From Pterois miles (lineage: Eukaryota > Chordata > Actinopteri > Perciformes > Scorpaenidae): 64,000 nucleotides of DNA. The notes beneath the pieces are model-generated. The model was not told the origin of the DNA. It made no database searches and was given only the letters and a program-made list of their open reading frames with translations. The stretch is taken from contig CAMQGK010000638.1 in NCBI GenBank assembly GCA_947000775.1, forward strand, positions 17,852,501 to 17,916,500. The letters are read 5' to 3'. This document shows positions 32,801 through 38,798 of this stretch, piece by piece. Every line of letters begins with the position of its first letter. Within the stretch, counting starts at the first letter, position 1. The translations under genes were made by a program, and so were the position numbers.

Positions 32801-34203
32801 CAAGTCTTCTTTAATACAGCAAGATCTTCATTTAGGGAATTCTGGTCCCATTTAAAGTCAAATAGACCATAAAGCAAGGAATGATTTATTCGAACTTGAG
32901 GCTTGAGGGTGACGTCACGGTGAATACATTCGCTTCTTTAATTAAGAATACGCACTATGTAAATATACAGGCTGTTCTCATAACTAGTTATAGCTGTACC
33001 TATGAAAAAGCAATGCACTGTAATTCATAAAACACCCCAGACTTTCGGCCAGGAGACCAGCATTTGTATGTCGTGTGACACCAGAGGTCAATGCTGATTT
33101 ATTTGTCAGAAGTTATTCAAACCCAAACCACAATAGTTTTCCTAAACCTGACCAAGTAGTTTTGTTGCCTAAACTTAACCAAGTCAGTTTTTTACCAAAC
33201 CTGTGTAGTTTTAGGGAAAAATTGACACGTTTATAGGAAAACATAAAAAATGAAGACTAACTTTTGATAAGATGACATACAAACCGCTCTATGAGGACGC
33301 ATTTAAGTAGAACAGCATCTGGGAATAATTAACTCACATTTCCACATCAAACTCTGTTCACAGGAAGTAGATCTGCATTTGTGAAGCGTTTAGTGAGGAA
33401 GCTGTGTGGATGCTGTGTGAAATCTGATAAATTGACTCAAGTGGTGTCAGTTGAGTCGGCGTCAGTTGGGGCTTGAAGTTTGAAAATGAAAAAAATCTGG
33501 GGATGTGGAGCTGGAAAGACCAGACCTCTGTGGCGCTGTACCGCTCCTCATCTCTGCTTGAGGCTAGCTGCTACTAGCATTATGCAAACAAATCTTCAAG
33601 TTGTACTGCGGGAAAGATGGATGTAGGGGTCAGGTTTGGACATGGAGGACGAATGTGCAGAATCTGAGAGGCCCCCTGGACAGTTGTCCTCTTTGGCTGG
33701 TTGGCAATCTGGTAAAGTTGGTCTGTAAATTGATGGATGTTGAAAACAGGCAGTTTAGGTAATAATTTTGCCTCTAAGTTTGGCTATTCTAAGTTCTTGT
33801 GTTTCTTGCCCTGTCACACACTTCACTAATATCACTACTGTTATTAGTACAAATAAAAATGGTGTCCAAAACCATAAAAATAAGACCCAGGGGACTTCTC
33901 TTTAACTGAGATTTTATATGTTTTGTTTTGTTTTATTGTTTTTTTTTTTACGTCCACCTAGCACCTTCATATATGCAGCTCATTTTTTCTTATATAGTCC
34001 TTTTCCTTGTCCTCCTACTCCATTAGGACAAGTCAACCCCAGAGGACCAGAGCTCCTGGGACAGCTTCAAGACCATGACCCCCGAGCTGTCCATCGTACC
34101 TGGAGAGCAGAAGGACCGGATGGAGCTGCACAATAAAAACTGGGACTCGTCCTCCGCTAACACGCCTGACTCGTCCGAAGGAGACTTTCAGACTGAAGTG
34201 TGA
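171..34203 (+). CDS. adgrb2: adgrb2 (BAI2) adhesion GPCR, 3' portion, spliced, partial at 5' end
   Basis: Spliced coding part of adhesion G-protein-coupled receptor B2. Nine segments (171-242, 3066-3158, 7965-8004, 10642-10814, 10953-11663, 14757-14792, 17831-17944, 31227-31280, 34027-34203) join without a frame break into 489 residues, or 576 if the candidate cassette 5713-5973 is used. All introns are GT-AG. Seen: TM7 (VLFAVFDSVQGF...), the KEVNTCNPATITGTLSRISL block, EGDYMVLPRRT, RYSELDFE, VMHTRKRHSELYHELN, REKRWSISS and a QTEV C terminus. From memory of the families, MHTRKRHSELYHELN and REKRWS(V/I)SS fit BAI2 better than BAI1 or BAI3. BAI receptors are plasma-membrane, mainly neuronal proteins; the tail binds ELMO (BAI1) and PDZ scaffolds. 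The ectodomain (thrombospondin repeats, GAIN/GPS) and TM1-6 are outside the window. Gene identity is very secure; orthology to adgrb2 rather than a BAI paralogue is secure from the tail. Confidence 0.95.
243..3065 (+). other. adgrb2: adgrb2 intron 1
   Basis: GT-AG intron, 2.8 kb. It holds a palindromic MITE-like element at about 1198-1780, purine-rich stretches (1980-2110, 2860-2880), a short (CA)10 at 2321-2339 and a long C/T-rich run (2955-3065) leading into the acceptor. I see no further coding signal. Confidence 0.8.
1198..1780. mobile_element. palindromic MITE-like element
   Basis: Imperfect inverted arms: ctttcaaacggaaccaacat (from 1245) with ggcggctcgtttggaaactt, against gaaagtttccaaatgggctg and atgttggttctggtttgaaa (1600-1640). 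Closer in, aattcactgaaatgtgttga (1302) pairs with aacacatttcagtgaattat (1550). The right flank (ccaatgctgggaagtgaggc ... cccctgtggacat, 1722-1781) reappears diverged at 49800-49860, so it is a repeat family. No coding frame. Confidence 0.6.
3066..3158 (+). CDS. adgrb2: adgrb2 exon: juxtamembrane cytoplasmic segment
   Basis: 93 nt, 31 codons, phase 0 at both ends. The acceptor follows a long C/T-rich tract ending cccttcag; the donor is ATC ATG|GTGAAT. It encodes VQDAVRCRMGGCKDDSENSP then DSCKNGQVQIM, matching the BAI2 stretch after TM7 (human form recalled as [28 protein letters not shown]). An internal GGACAG|GTGCAG could act as an alternative donor, but only the downstream donor preserves the QIM-TDFEK junction seen in the family. 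Confidence 0.92.
3159..5712 (+). other. adgrb2: adgrb2 intron 2 (upstream of cassette exon)
   Basis: GT-AG intron of 2.55 kb, or part of a 4.8-kb intron 3159-7964 when the cassette is skipped. It contains the minisatellite at 3745-4260. The rest (4260-5700) is AT-rich sequence in which I see no gene or obvious repeat. A T-rich tract at 5660-5712 forms the cassette acceptor. Confidence 0.7.
3745..4260. repeat. minisatellite, about 100-bp unit, five copies
   Basis: Direct repeats with the phrase agccctcagt(c/t)agaaatgtaat ... gtcaatacaatattacagat ... attcaaatttaaatgaa ... tagctaacgttagc. The ccctcag anchor recurs at about 3765, 3855, 3958, 4061 and 4169, giving spacings of about 90, 103, 103 and 108 bp. 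The units are diverged from each other, so the array is old. Confidence 0.85.
5713..5973 (+). CDS. adgrb2: candidate Cys/His-rich cassette exon of adgrb2
   Basis: Not part of the constitutive tail I recognise, but exon-like in every way visible. A T-rich tract ending in accatcag precedes 5713; a good donor (CCA|GTACGT) follows 5973; the length is 261 nt (87 codons), starting and ending in phase 0, exactly like the junction between exons 3066-3158 and 7965-8004. The frame is open throughout with GC-rich third positions in an AT-rich intron. Residues (exon numbering): Cys at 2, 8, 12, 22, 26, 39, 43, giving three C-x3-C motifs; 15 His, mostly in HxH runs such as HSNHNHGLQHSHG and THNHAHNHARNH. 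It would sit in the cytoplasmic tail just after TM7. If the donor is skipped, translation ends five codons later (V R H L stop, 5986-5988), giving a truncated receptor. The sequence suggests metal binding, but that is inference. Alternatives: a fish-specific alternative exon, or a decayed exon. Confidence 0.62.
6078..6500. mobile_element. fish MITE with a second element inside
   Basis: Starts ttaaaggaatagttagacat; tgctttctttccaagagtta followed by gatgagaaga (6112-6141) has its inverted partner tcttctcatctaactctggg caagaaagcaaa (6400-6431). Between the arms lies a second known-looking unit beginning ttaaaggggaacaccaccta (6231). The first motif is a very common repeat in percomorph fish genomes (from memory). 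No coding frame. Confidence 0.65.
6828..6847. repeat. (AG)n microsatellite
   Basis: Uninterrupted gagagagagag tract in intron 3. Confidence 0.9.
7965..8004 (+). CDS. adgrb2: adgrb2 exon: TDFEKDVDLACQT
   Basis: 40 nt, begins phase 0 and ends phase 1. The acceptor is a long C/T tract ending ctctcag; the donor is ACAG|GTGAGC. It encodes TDFEKDVDLACQT plus the first base of Val. This motif is shared by all three BAI receptors in the proximal cytoplasmic tail, so this short exon anchors the frame on both sides. Confidence 0.93.
8005..10641 (+). other. adgrb2: adgrb2 intron 4
   Basis: GT-AG intron, 2.6 kb, AT-rich. It contains the first copy of a directly repeated block (8866-9254). A long C/T tract at 10450-10640 precedes the acceptor. 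No other coding signal seen. Confidence 0.8.
8866..9254 (+). repeat. direct repeat, copy 1 (intron 4)
   Basis: About 389 bp closely matching 13438-13814 in the same orientation. Shared phrases include atttcaccctg(g/t)ttga, gagatggatatcag, tcatttcactgtt, and the run gagagaggttcacagggcca with attattatatcagtgtacta, through to gtgtgactgtggttggctat. It shows no terminal inverted repeats and no coding frame. Confidence 0.9.
10642..10814 (+). CDS. adgrb2: adgrb2 exon: KEVNTCNPATITGTLSRISL block
   Basis: 173 nt, phase 1 in, phase 0 out. The acceptor is cttctag at 10641, which completes GTC (Val) with the preceding exon; the donor is GTA CAG|GTACAG. It encodes VIFKEVNTCNPATITGTLSR, ISLDDEDDPKLAAHQEGG and onward to SSLPGNIPPPNLIVQ. 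The NTCNPxTITGTLSR and LPGN motifs are BAI-family tail signatures. The donor GTACAG is sub-optimal and the following intron is only 138 bp, so retention is plausible; a retained intron gives a stop after VQVQD. Confidence 0.94.
10815..10952 (+). other. adgrb2: adgrb2 intron 5 (138 bp)
   Basis: A very short GT-AG intron with donor GTACAG and acceptor tttgtcttccacaag. It is compact compared with the kilobase introns around it. An in-frame TGA after VQVQD means retention truncates the protein. Confidence 0.85.
10953..11663 (+). CDS. adgrb2: adgrb2 large tail exon with Gly-rich linker and His-rich tract
   Basis: 711 nt, 237 codons, phase 0 at both ends; acceptor tcttccacaag, donor CTG GAG|GTGGGT. 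In order: VPTLGGLNELSETPLKKEVN (BAI-like); an ESGLGWARPP stretch; a low-complexity linker (SAGSGGSGGGGSGGGGEG) at about residues 60-77; the conserved EGDYMVLPRRT motif; a Pro-rich run (PPFPPPPSP); then a His-rich tract with MPHGHSHMM, VHSHGGHMHSHGHS; and a Ser/Arg-rich end (TRTLPRNLGSTNANSSLSAG, SLE). EGDYMVLPRRT and the terminal GSLE fit BAI2. The His tract is not in the mammalian tail as I recall it. A later GT at 11668 would shift frame, so the GAG|GTGGGT donor is preferred. Failure to splice gives 16 further residues and a stop at 11709-11711. Confidence 0.94.
11790..12035 (-). mobile_element. LINE-like retroposon 3' end
   Basis: (AGATA)n at 11790-11809 followed by aacctttattaatccccgga gggaaattc. 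On the minus strand this reads gaatttccctccggggatta ataaaggtt then a short tandem tail, which is how the 3' ends of several fish non-LTR elements look. The adjoining a/g-rich sequence (cagtaacagtaacgg) fits the same family. 5'-truncated; no reverse transcriptase frame. Confidence 0.6.
12928..13032. repeat. (TG)n microsatellite with degenerate tail
   Basis: About 30 uninterrupted TG units to 12987, then tgtctgtctgtg and gtgtgatgtgtgtaatgtgt variants. Confidence 0.95.
13134..13160. repeat. (CA)n microsatellite
   Basis: About 13 AC units, inverted relative to the TG tract 100 bp upstream, followed by degenerate cacacaaacaagcacacg to about 13225. Confidence 0.9.
13438..13814 (+). repeat. direct repeat, copy 2 (intron 6)
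   Basis: Partner of 8866-9254 (see there). It differs by scattered substitutions and small indels, for example an added gcagggagtctagtatattg after the shared actatagaaaccac, and loss of the thymine-rich stretch in the middle. Confidence 0.9.
14757..14792 (+). CDS. adgrb2: adgrb2 micro-exon: RKRVRYSELDFE
   Basis: 36 nt, 12 codons, phase 0 at both ends. The acceptor follows a long C/T tract (ctcctcttccag); the donor is TTC GAG|GTAAGA. It encodes RKRVRYSELDFE, the conserved start of the helical ELMO-binding region of BAI tails (the BAI1 and BAI3 equivalents, as I recall them, are RRKSRYAELDFE and RRKSRYSDLDFE). It is too short for open-frame searches and was found by frame continuity. Confidence 0.93.
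15806..16983. mobile_element. inverted-repeat element with nested minisatellite-bearing element
   Basis: Outer arms: ttaaaggagcactccactga ... gcacttaaagttggag (15806) against aactttaagtgtaaaattgt tggagttcccctttaa (16948-16983). Inner arms: ctgttctcatacaccgttcg tagctatacctatgaaaag (from 15987) against cttttcataagatagcatat gaaccgttgtatgaggata (16868-16907). A diverged second copy of the inner element is at 32965-33310. Confidence 0.75.
16235..16790. repeat. cctaaacctaaccaagt minisatellite
   Basis: Degenerate tandem array of a unit reading ttttattgcctaaacctaac caagt(c/t)gat(c/t)(a/t)attc, with many copies of cctaaacctaacc. The short motif resembles diverged telomeric repeat (CCCTAA), but the full unit is about 35-60 bp and the array lies inside a transposon, so a telomeric origin is not required. 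Confidence 0.85.
17831..17944 (+). CDS. adgrb2: adgrb2 exon: RKR helix (ELMO-binding type)
   Basis: 114 nt, 38 codons, phase 0 at both ends; acceptor tttcttcccttccag, donor TTC AAG|GTAAGA. It encodes KVMHTRKRHSELYHELNHSS then KFHTIDRYSRDPAMSTFK. In BAI1 the RKR triplet of this helix is needed for ELMO1 binding, linking the receptor to Dock180-Rac signalling; that function is inferred here from the conserved motif. HSELYHELN...KFHT.DRY matches BAI2 specifically. Relative to the mammalian form I recall (NQKFHTFDRYRS), the fish exon has an N-H-S-S insertion before KFHT. Confidence 0.94.
20784..21564. mobile_element. foldback MITE, copy 1 of 4
   Basis: About 780-bp near-palindrome. The left arm agggatagttcaagtgttct gaagcggggttgtatga ... 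gctatatttagaatattttt gctggtttacctt matches, inverted, tgtctcatgacaaggtaaac tggtgacaacattctgaata tagc ... actagccctttaag. Copies at 40548, 42955 and 60334 share the same arm sequence. No transposase frame. Confidence 0.8.
22674..22760. mobile_element. fragment of a common fish DNA-element end
   Basis: ctaaggctgcacctaatgat tattttcattattgattaat caattattttgttgattcat resembles, from memory, the terminus of an abundant hAT-like fish repeat. Only one end is recognisable. Confidence 0.5.
25523..25560. repeat. (TG)n-(AG)n compound microsatellite
   Basis: gtgtgtgtgtctgtgtgtgt gtgtgagagagagagag inside intron 8. Confidence 0.85.
26969..27646. mobile_element. ATTAATCG-ended MITE, copy 1 of 3
   Basis: The right end reads aatcatgcgattaattgcga ttcaatattttaatcgattg accagcccta. 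The interior has agacatgcccactttatgat and cactgacagctgttgttgcc tgttgggctgcag, shared with the elements at 58286-58954 and 62693-63342. No coding frame. Confidence 0.75.
28890..29110. repeat. interspersed repeat family D, copy 1
   Basis: Contains ggcaacaaaactactgggtt aggtttagtaaaaaacatca tggtttggctta and, after a gap, gttgttggtggacccaacca ctcgact. Related, diverged copies are at 45425-45720 and (inverted) 63350-63560. Confidence 0.55.
29766..29841. repeat. (CA)n microsatellite
   Basis: Degenerate acacactcacacactcacac leading into about 21 perfect CA units at 29800-29841. Confidence 0.95.
29960..30332. repeat. partial copy of the 37856-38573 element
   Basis: Closely matches 38216-38550, including actcgcaattttctccg(c/t)t, gcatagcgaagcaaagacgg tgaaatgt and tacttttgaaaac-type phrases. 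Its terminal agggtgaccagat arms are missing, so it is truncated at both ends. Confidence 0.75.
31227..31280 (+). CDS. adgrb2: adgrb2 exon: REKRWSISS
   Basis: 54 nt, 18 codons, phase 0 at both ends. It follows a strong C/T-rich tract (31125-31220) and acceptor accacag, with donor TCG AGT|GTAAGT. It encodes REKRWSISSAGGEKNSSS, matching the BAI2-specific REKRWSVSSGG segment. It is separated from the previous exon by 13.3 kb. BAI1 and BAI3 lack this block as I recall them, so it is good evidence for the BAI2 assignment. Confidence 0.93.
31606..31640 (+). repeat. G-run tract
   Basis: ggtggggggtgggggggtgg followed by gggggggggggtg: several consecutive G-runs of four or more within 35 nt, on the sense strand of intron 9. 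Confidence 0.85.
32690..32935. repeat. interspersed repeat family E, copy 1
   Basis: gtatagaagtctatgagaaa atgac ... gtcccatttaaagtcaaata gaccataaagcaaggaatga, closely matching 49010-49190 in the same orientation. Confidence 0.75.
32965..33310. mobile_element. second copy of the minisatellite-bearing inverted-repeat element
   Basis: Begins caggctgttctcataactag ttatagctgtacctatgaaa and ends aacttttgataagatgacat acaaaccgctctatgaggac. The internal array is reduced to about three units (cctaaacctgaccaagtagt). Confidence 0.75.
34027..34203 (+). CDS. adgrb2: adgrb2 terminal coding exon with PDZ ligand and stop
   Basis: 177 nt including TGA at 34201-34203; 58 codons, entered in phase 0 after acceptor ctactccattag. 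It encodes DKSTPEDQSSWDSFKTMTPE, then a charged stretch, ending ANTPDSSEGDFQTEV. QTEV is a class I PDZ ligand shared by all BAI receptors, used by MAGUK/MAGI scaffolds at synapses (family knowledge). SSWDSFKTM corresponds to SWSTFKSM of the mammalian BAI2 tail. Confidence 0.95.
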   Translation, partial: DKSTPEDQSSWDSFKTMTPELSIVPGEQKDRMELHNKNWDSSSANTPDSSEGDFQTEV

Positions 34204-34301
34204 AGACACGTACATACGCCCACTTGAACACACACATGTTCACGCCGAGACAAACTTCTGACAAGTTATACATAAGTACATGATTTCTTGCAAAGATCTC
34301 T

Positions 34302-34303
<2 letters not shown>

Positions 34304-34350
<47 letters not shown>
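34304..34350. repeat. (CA)n microsatellite in 3' UTR
   Basis: About 23 perfect CA units, about 100 bp after the stop codon, so almost certainly transcribed in the mature message. Confidence 0.95.
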
Positions 34351-34353
<3 letters not shown>

Positions 34354-34709
34354 TCCCCGTCTCCTGCAATGTGCTCTGTCGGATCCCATACTGTATTTGT
34401 TTACTGCTGCAGTGGACAGACATGGAAAGAAGACTGTTCTACTCTATATTTTCACAAAGACTATTGAAAAGAAAGAACAGGGGCTTGACACGTCTGGGAA
34501 AATTTTTAAATGAACTAAAAAAAAAAAAAAACTATGAAAAACTTATTTCTGAGAAAAAATGTCTTGATTTTATTCTGGAGAAAAAAACAAAGTCTCTTTC
34601 AATTGTTTGATGATTTGGGGGGAGAAAAAGAAAAATAATATTTCTGCACCGTTCAGTTCTTTTTATAGCAAGGGGAAAAAAATCTCACTGAGGTTTCTCA
34701 CACTGGTAG

Positions 34710-34734
34710 CCCCCCCCCCCCCCCCCCCCCCCCC
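34710..34734. repeat. poly-C run (25 nt)
   Basis: Uninterrupted C homopolymer in the presumed 3' UTR. Its true length may be misread. Confidence 0.95.
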
Positions 34735-35487
34735 AGGCACCCTGCTTTCATTTATTTCCTTTTCCCTTCTAATGGATGACGCCGGCTTTCTATCTCTCAG
34801 TCTCTCCTCTTTTATTTAAATTTTTTCCTTTTCGCCATTTTGGATGCAAAGGGGATGGGGGACGGGGAAGAGCTGCTCATTGATATGTGCCATCCTCTGC
34901 TTTTTTCAGGTTCCAGTTCAACAATCCCATCCATCCATTCCTCTCACATCCTCTGTGTCAACATGGTATTCCCCTTTTTTTGTGTATTTTCTATGGTTTA
35001 GTTTAAAAAATGTCCTCCTCTATGGCTTTTAATGAAAAAATAATACGACTGAAACAATTGTTCAAGAAGAATTGATTTATTTTCAGACTGGTTTCTGCTT
35101 CTGCTGCCTTTTTCATTATTTTTGTCTTTCTTTTCATTTCCTGTTAGAATTAACCCAAGTGGAACTTAAAAAAAATGATTTAGGACACACACAGCACATA
35201 AATATCAGCTTTCTTTCTGAGGTATTGTGTGTCGCATGCTATCCAACCACAAGGGAAAAGGAGGATAGCGATCGTCATGCAGATTCTTCTTTTTCCCTCA
35301 GTGTTTGGAGATAAAAGCCTTTAAAGATTGCAGCATCTGAATCCATTTCAGCCATCACCAGTCACAGTGAAAAAGAGTATCTCAGTCATTTTCAACCCAA
35401 ATGGAATCTGTGCGAGTGCCGTTTAGCATCTCTCACTCCGCAAAAATGTAGGCTTATCAGTTTAGCGCCTATCTCGCTCTTCCCGTT

Positions 35488-36047
35488 AAGCTGGGCGTAC
35501 ATTGTACGATATTATAAATGCAATTTCTGCTCCTGCTGTGTGTGTAGATCGTTTGTGATATAAGGTCAAAACACTGTACGTGTACAATTGGAAAAAAAAG
35601 CAGGTAACAAGGCAGAAAGGTGCTGCCTTGATCGTCTGTGTCATCCTGTCTACTGAAAAAAAAAAAAGAGGCGCCAATGTATTTGGATTTGGAGGTGACG
35701 AGGAAGACGTGAACAGCATGGCTTGTCCAGCTACGCTTTGCTATATCACATACATTGTTATCTTGATATCTCTGATTAGTGTACAAAAGGTAGAAAACAG
35801 ACACTGATGTTGGGGAATCGGCTCGTGGCTCTGCTTCAACTGTGTGAGAGCCTGTGGACAGCCGACCAAAATTTTGGACATGTCTAAAATTCATCCAACT
35901 GGAGTTAAACTGACCTCAGTCTCCCCTGCACACTGCATGGCAAACGCCACCCGATGAAGATAAAATTCGGTCAGACTCTAAAATGAGGTGTGCGACTCAA
36001 AATTCAGGCCAAAAGAGAGCTAAAATCTTACAGTGTATACCCAGCTT
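35488..36047. mobile_element. MITE with aagctggg(c/t)(g/a)tac termini
   Basis: Terminal inverted repeats aagctgggcgtacattgtac at 35488 and cttacagtgtatacccagct t ending at 36047. 560 bp, AT-rich, no coding frame. The first repeat-like boundary after the adgrb2 stop. Confidence 0.75.
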
Positions 36048-37448
36048 CTCTGAGGGATTATTGTTAGCACGTGACCTCAGGAGGTTCTCCAAGCCAATCA
36101 TTTCTAAAACTAGGTACCACCTGAGCCAAACGTTCTTTTCCCAAGGACCTCATCATGGATTTACAGGTAGAAATGCCTTTCTTTCGCTTTCGTCTACCAT
36201 CCCTGCTCCTTCTGCTGCCCACCCAGCGTCGTGCTACCAGGAGTCATGAAATCTTCATGTTAGCAGTGATGCCACATGTATAATTCCTCCCTCACATCCG
36301 TCTGTGTGATTGTATCCTGCATTTGTGCACACGGCAGCTGCAGAGAGCGAAATAGAAAGATGGAGTCACGGAGGTTATGAGGGTACAAGGTGGCAGACTG
36401 AATAAAAAAAAAAGTGCAGATGCTTCCTGCTTGACATTCTGCAACCGTGCTTCAGTCGCTACAAGAGGACAACCAGCTTCCTGCTGATGCTACATTAGCA
36501 CATCAGTCCCGACAGAGAGCAAGTGTCAGAGTGCAGGATGAATTCAATAGATGGCTCGATAACTTTTCTGTCTATGTTCAAAGTGGCTCCCATTAATTTA
36601 ACAGTCTGGAGGAAAGAGATGAGAGACAATTTAGGGAGGGAAAAAGTGCAAGAGGGAAATGGCAGCCAAGGAAAAAGATCCAAAAATATGTAGTGAGAAA
36701 GCTAGAGGCAGGCAGAGATGCAGATTAAGAAGCTCAAAACAGTAATTATCCGGGGATGGCGATTTGTCCTGACATTTTCCAATGCAGCCCTCAAACCATC
36801 TGTTTAAAGATCCCTAATGTGGTAGTAGAAGCGGCGTGGCGCAGATGGTGAGACAAGAGTGCGGCCCTCCTAACCTTTCAAGCTAATCAGCTGATAGGTG
36901 AACGTACAGCCTCACTCCCTCTCAAAGGATCGAGGTTCGCCCCCCCAGTTGCAGAGCTGAGGTCACATTCACCCGCCCTTCTGTGAGGCTCAGGATCCAG
37001 ATCTACAGCACTGTACGATGTGTTCAAACAGGGAAAAAAAGCAGGTTCAGTCAATGGGTGTTAATTTTCAGCAGAAGAAAACATCAGTCTCAGGGGAAAC
37101 AGATTTGACCTTTACACAGAAAAATTTGTTTTTTTTATATATATATACATATAAAACTGATTAGAGAGAGAGCTCTAGATGAATTCTGCATAAATCCTTG
37201 TTCCCATGGTTACTTATAAATGGGAGTTGAAGAAAGAAAGAGAAAGAAATGTGAATGTTTGGTTTCAGTGCAGTAAGAGATTTTTTTTTACCTCTTCTGT
37301 TGGACAGTCCCATATTTTGCTCGTTGCATATGAACTGTGTGGCAGGTTTCACCTTAATGAGGGCTGGACTTTAAGTTTTCATCTTCAGGAACGGTAAGTG
37401 AGATGCTGCTCGATTGAGATGTTTGAGTGACTGACGCGTGCAGTGAAG
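36048..37448. other. intergenic, no gene seen
   Basis: Mixed sequence with an A-run near 36402 and an AT repeat at 37133-37150. A tRNA-like phrase (gcggcgtggcgcagatggtg at 36831, gaggttcgcccccc at 36930) could be a SINE remnant, but the spacing is poor. Nothing else supported. Confidence 0.5.
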
Positions 37449-38798
37449 CCAAGTTCACACTACACGACTTTCACAGTCGTCAGACAGCAGTTCTGCTCAC
37501 ACAACACAACTTGCTCTCTTGCCATCTTGAAGTCGTTGCTGTTTACACACTACATGACTGACCGGCAACAGGAGATCACACACTTCAAGGTCTTTCAATC
37601 CCTGATGAAGTCTCCAAATTTGTCACAAAAACACATGAGAAACACACGGCAAATGGCGTGATACCATTCGTGAGACGTATTGCTGATAATATTGGCACAT
37701 GCGTTTACTGTCAACTGGTTTCCACACTTTTTTTTACTATTTATTCCAAGCAACAACTTTGCTCCGTGTTGCAAAATGCAGCACATACAGTAAGTTCCTA
37801 TTGTTACAGGCAACCCCTCCTCCTCCAGGTTTCCCCTCAACCCACATCTTGTGCTAGGGTGACCAGATCCCCACAAACCAAATGTGGGACAAAGAGTACG
37901 TTTATGTGGGACAATGTGGGCCACATTGCAGAGGCTGAGAGGTAGTCTACAATTTCGATATGTCTATCTGACTTAAATAATAACCATTTCTACTCCGCCC
38001 TTTTTCTTGTAGCGTCTCTATGCTTTGCCCGAATGCATTCTTAGATCTGCATATCTCTTTTTGAACATTTTGTGAGACTCATATGAACTGTCACTTCATG
38101 TCATATTCCCCCGTCTAAAACGGAAAAATAACTGGCAAATTTCACAAAAAACTCAGAGAATCACCTTCCATCATGTTATAAATTCGTAGTACTTTCACAG
38201 TCTTTGTTGTAGAGGTTCTTTATTTTCTTTGAGGTAGTTTCTGTCATATTCTGCATAAATATGCATACCTTGTCACTTTGCGGGGACTCGCAATTTTCTC
38301 CGTTGAGCATAGCGAAGCAAAGACGGTGAAATGTTAATCTGCACGTGAACCACGTGTGCTCAGTTTGACAGCAAACAGCCCCGTGATGACAGTGCTCCCT
38401 GCTTCCTTCACGGCCATTGGATAAAAGCCGGATTTTAAAAAAGCATCTGTCCTGCAGTGGTTTTACTTTTGAAAACCAGAGCCAATTTAAAATGTGGGAC
38501 ATTGTCTCAATATGTGGGACTTTGGATAAAAATGCTGTGCAGTCCCTCGTAAAATGGCACATCTGGTCACCCTAACTTGCGCTGTCATTGGCTGTAGCTC
38601 ATGGCCGGAGTCCCCCGATAGGTGTAGATGTTTAGCTTGCTAGATATCTGGAATTTGTTTGCGAGGTGTCGGCGAACATCTTTGAGCAGCTCACACGTGA
38701 CGCTTAAATGCCAATGTGCAAGCGGCAAGCCAACGTTGATTTTCCTCTGATGCGGGGAGCAGAAAATCAGAGCTGACGTCATGTAGTGTGAACTAGGT
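37449..38798. mobile_element. outer inverted-repeat element interrupted by another
   Basis: Left arm ccaagttcacactacacgac (37449) and right arm gtcatgtagtgtgaactagg (38779-38798) are inverted copies. The second element, 37856-38573, is inserted inside, leaving about 630 bp of outer element. No coding frame. Confidence 0.8.
37856..38573. mobile_element. inner inverted-repeat element, hAT-like
   Basis: Perfect 13-bp terminal inverted repeats agggtgaccagat / atctggtcaccct. The flanks cttgtgct (left) and cttgcgct (right, two bases out) look like an imperfect 8-bp target duplication, which would fit a non-autonomous hAT. A truncated relative is at 29960-30332. Confidence 0.8.

Larger units (their letters stand above)
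31281..34026 (+). other. adgrb2: adgrb2 intron 9
   Basis: GT-AG intron, 2.75 kb. It holds a purine-rich stretch (31285-31360), a G-run (31606-31640), repeat copies at 32690-32935 and 32965-33310, and a T-rich acceptor region (33915-34026). Confidence 0.8.
34204..35340 (+). other. adgrb2: adgrb2 3' UTR (extent uncertain)
   Basis: Follows the stop codon. It contains a (CA)n tract, a 25-nt C run and A/T-rich low-complexity stretches. I found no canonical AATAAA close enough to place the cleavage site; AATAAA at about 36402 is possible but lies beyond a MITE (35488-36047). The end given is a guess. Confidence 0.5.

Noticed and set aside
36828..36960. tRNA-like A box and B box phrases
   Set aside because: About 100 nt apart with no intact acceptor stem; at best a degraded SINE.
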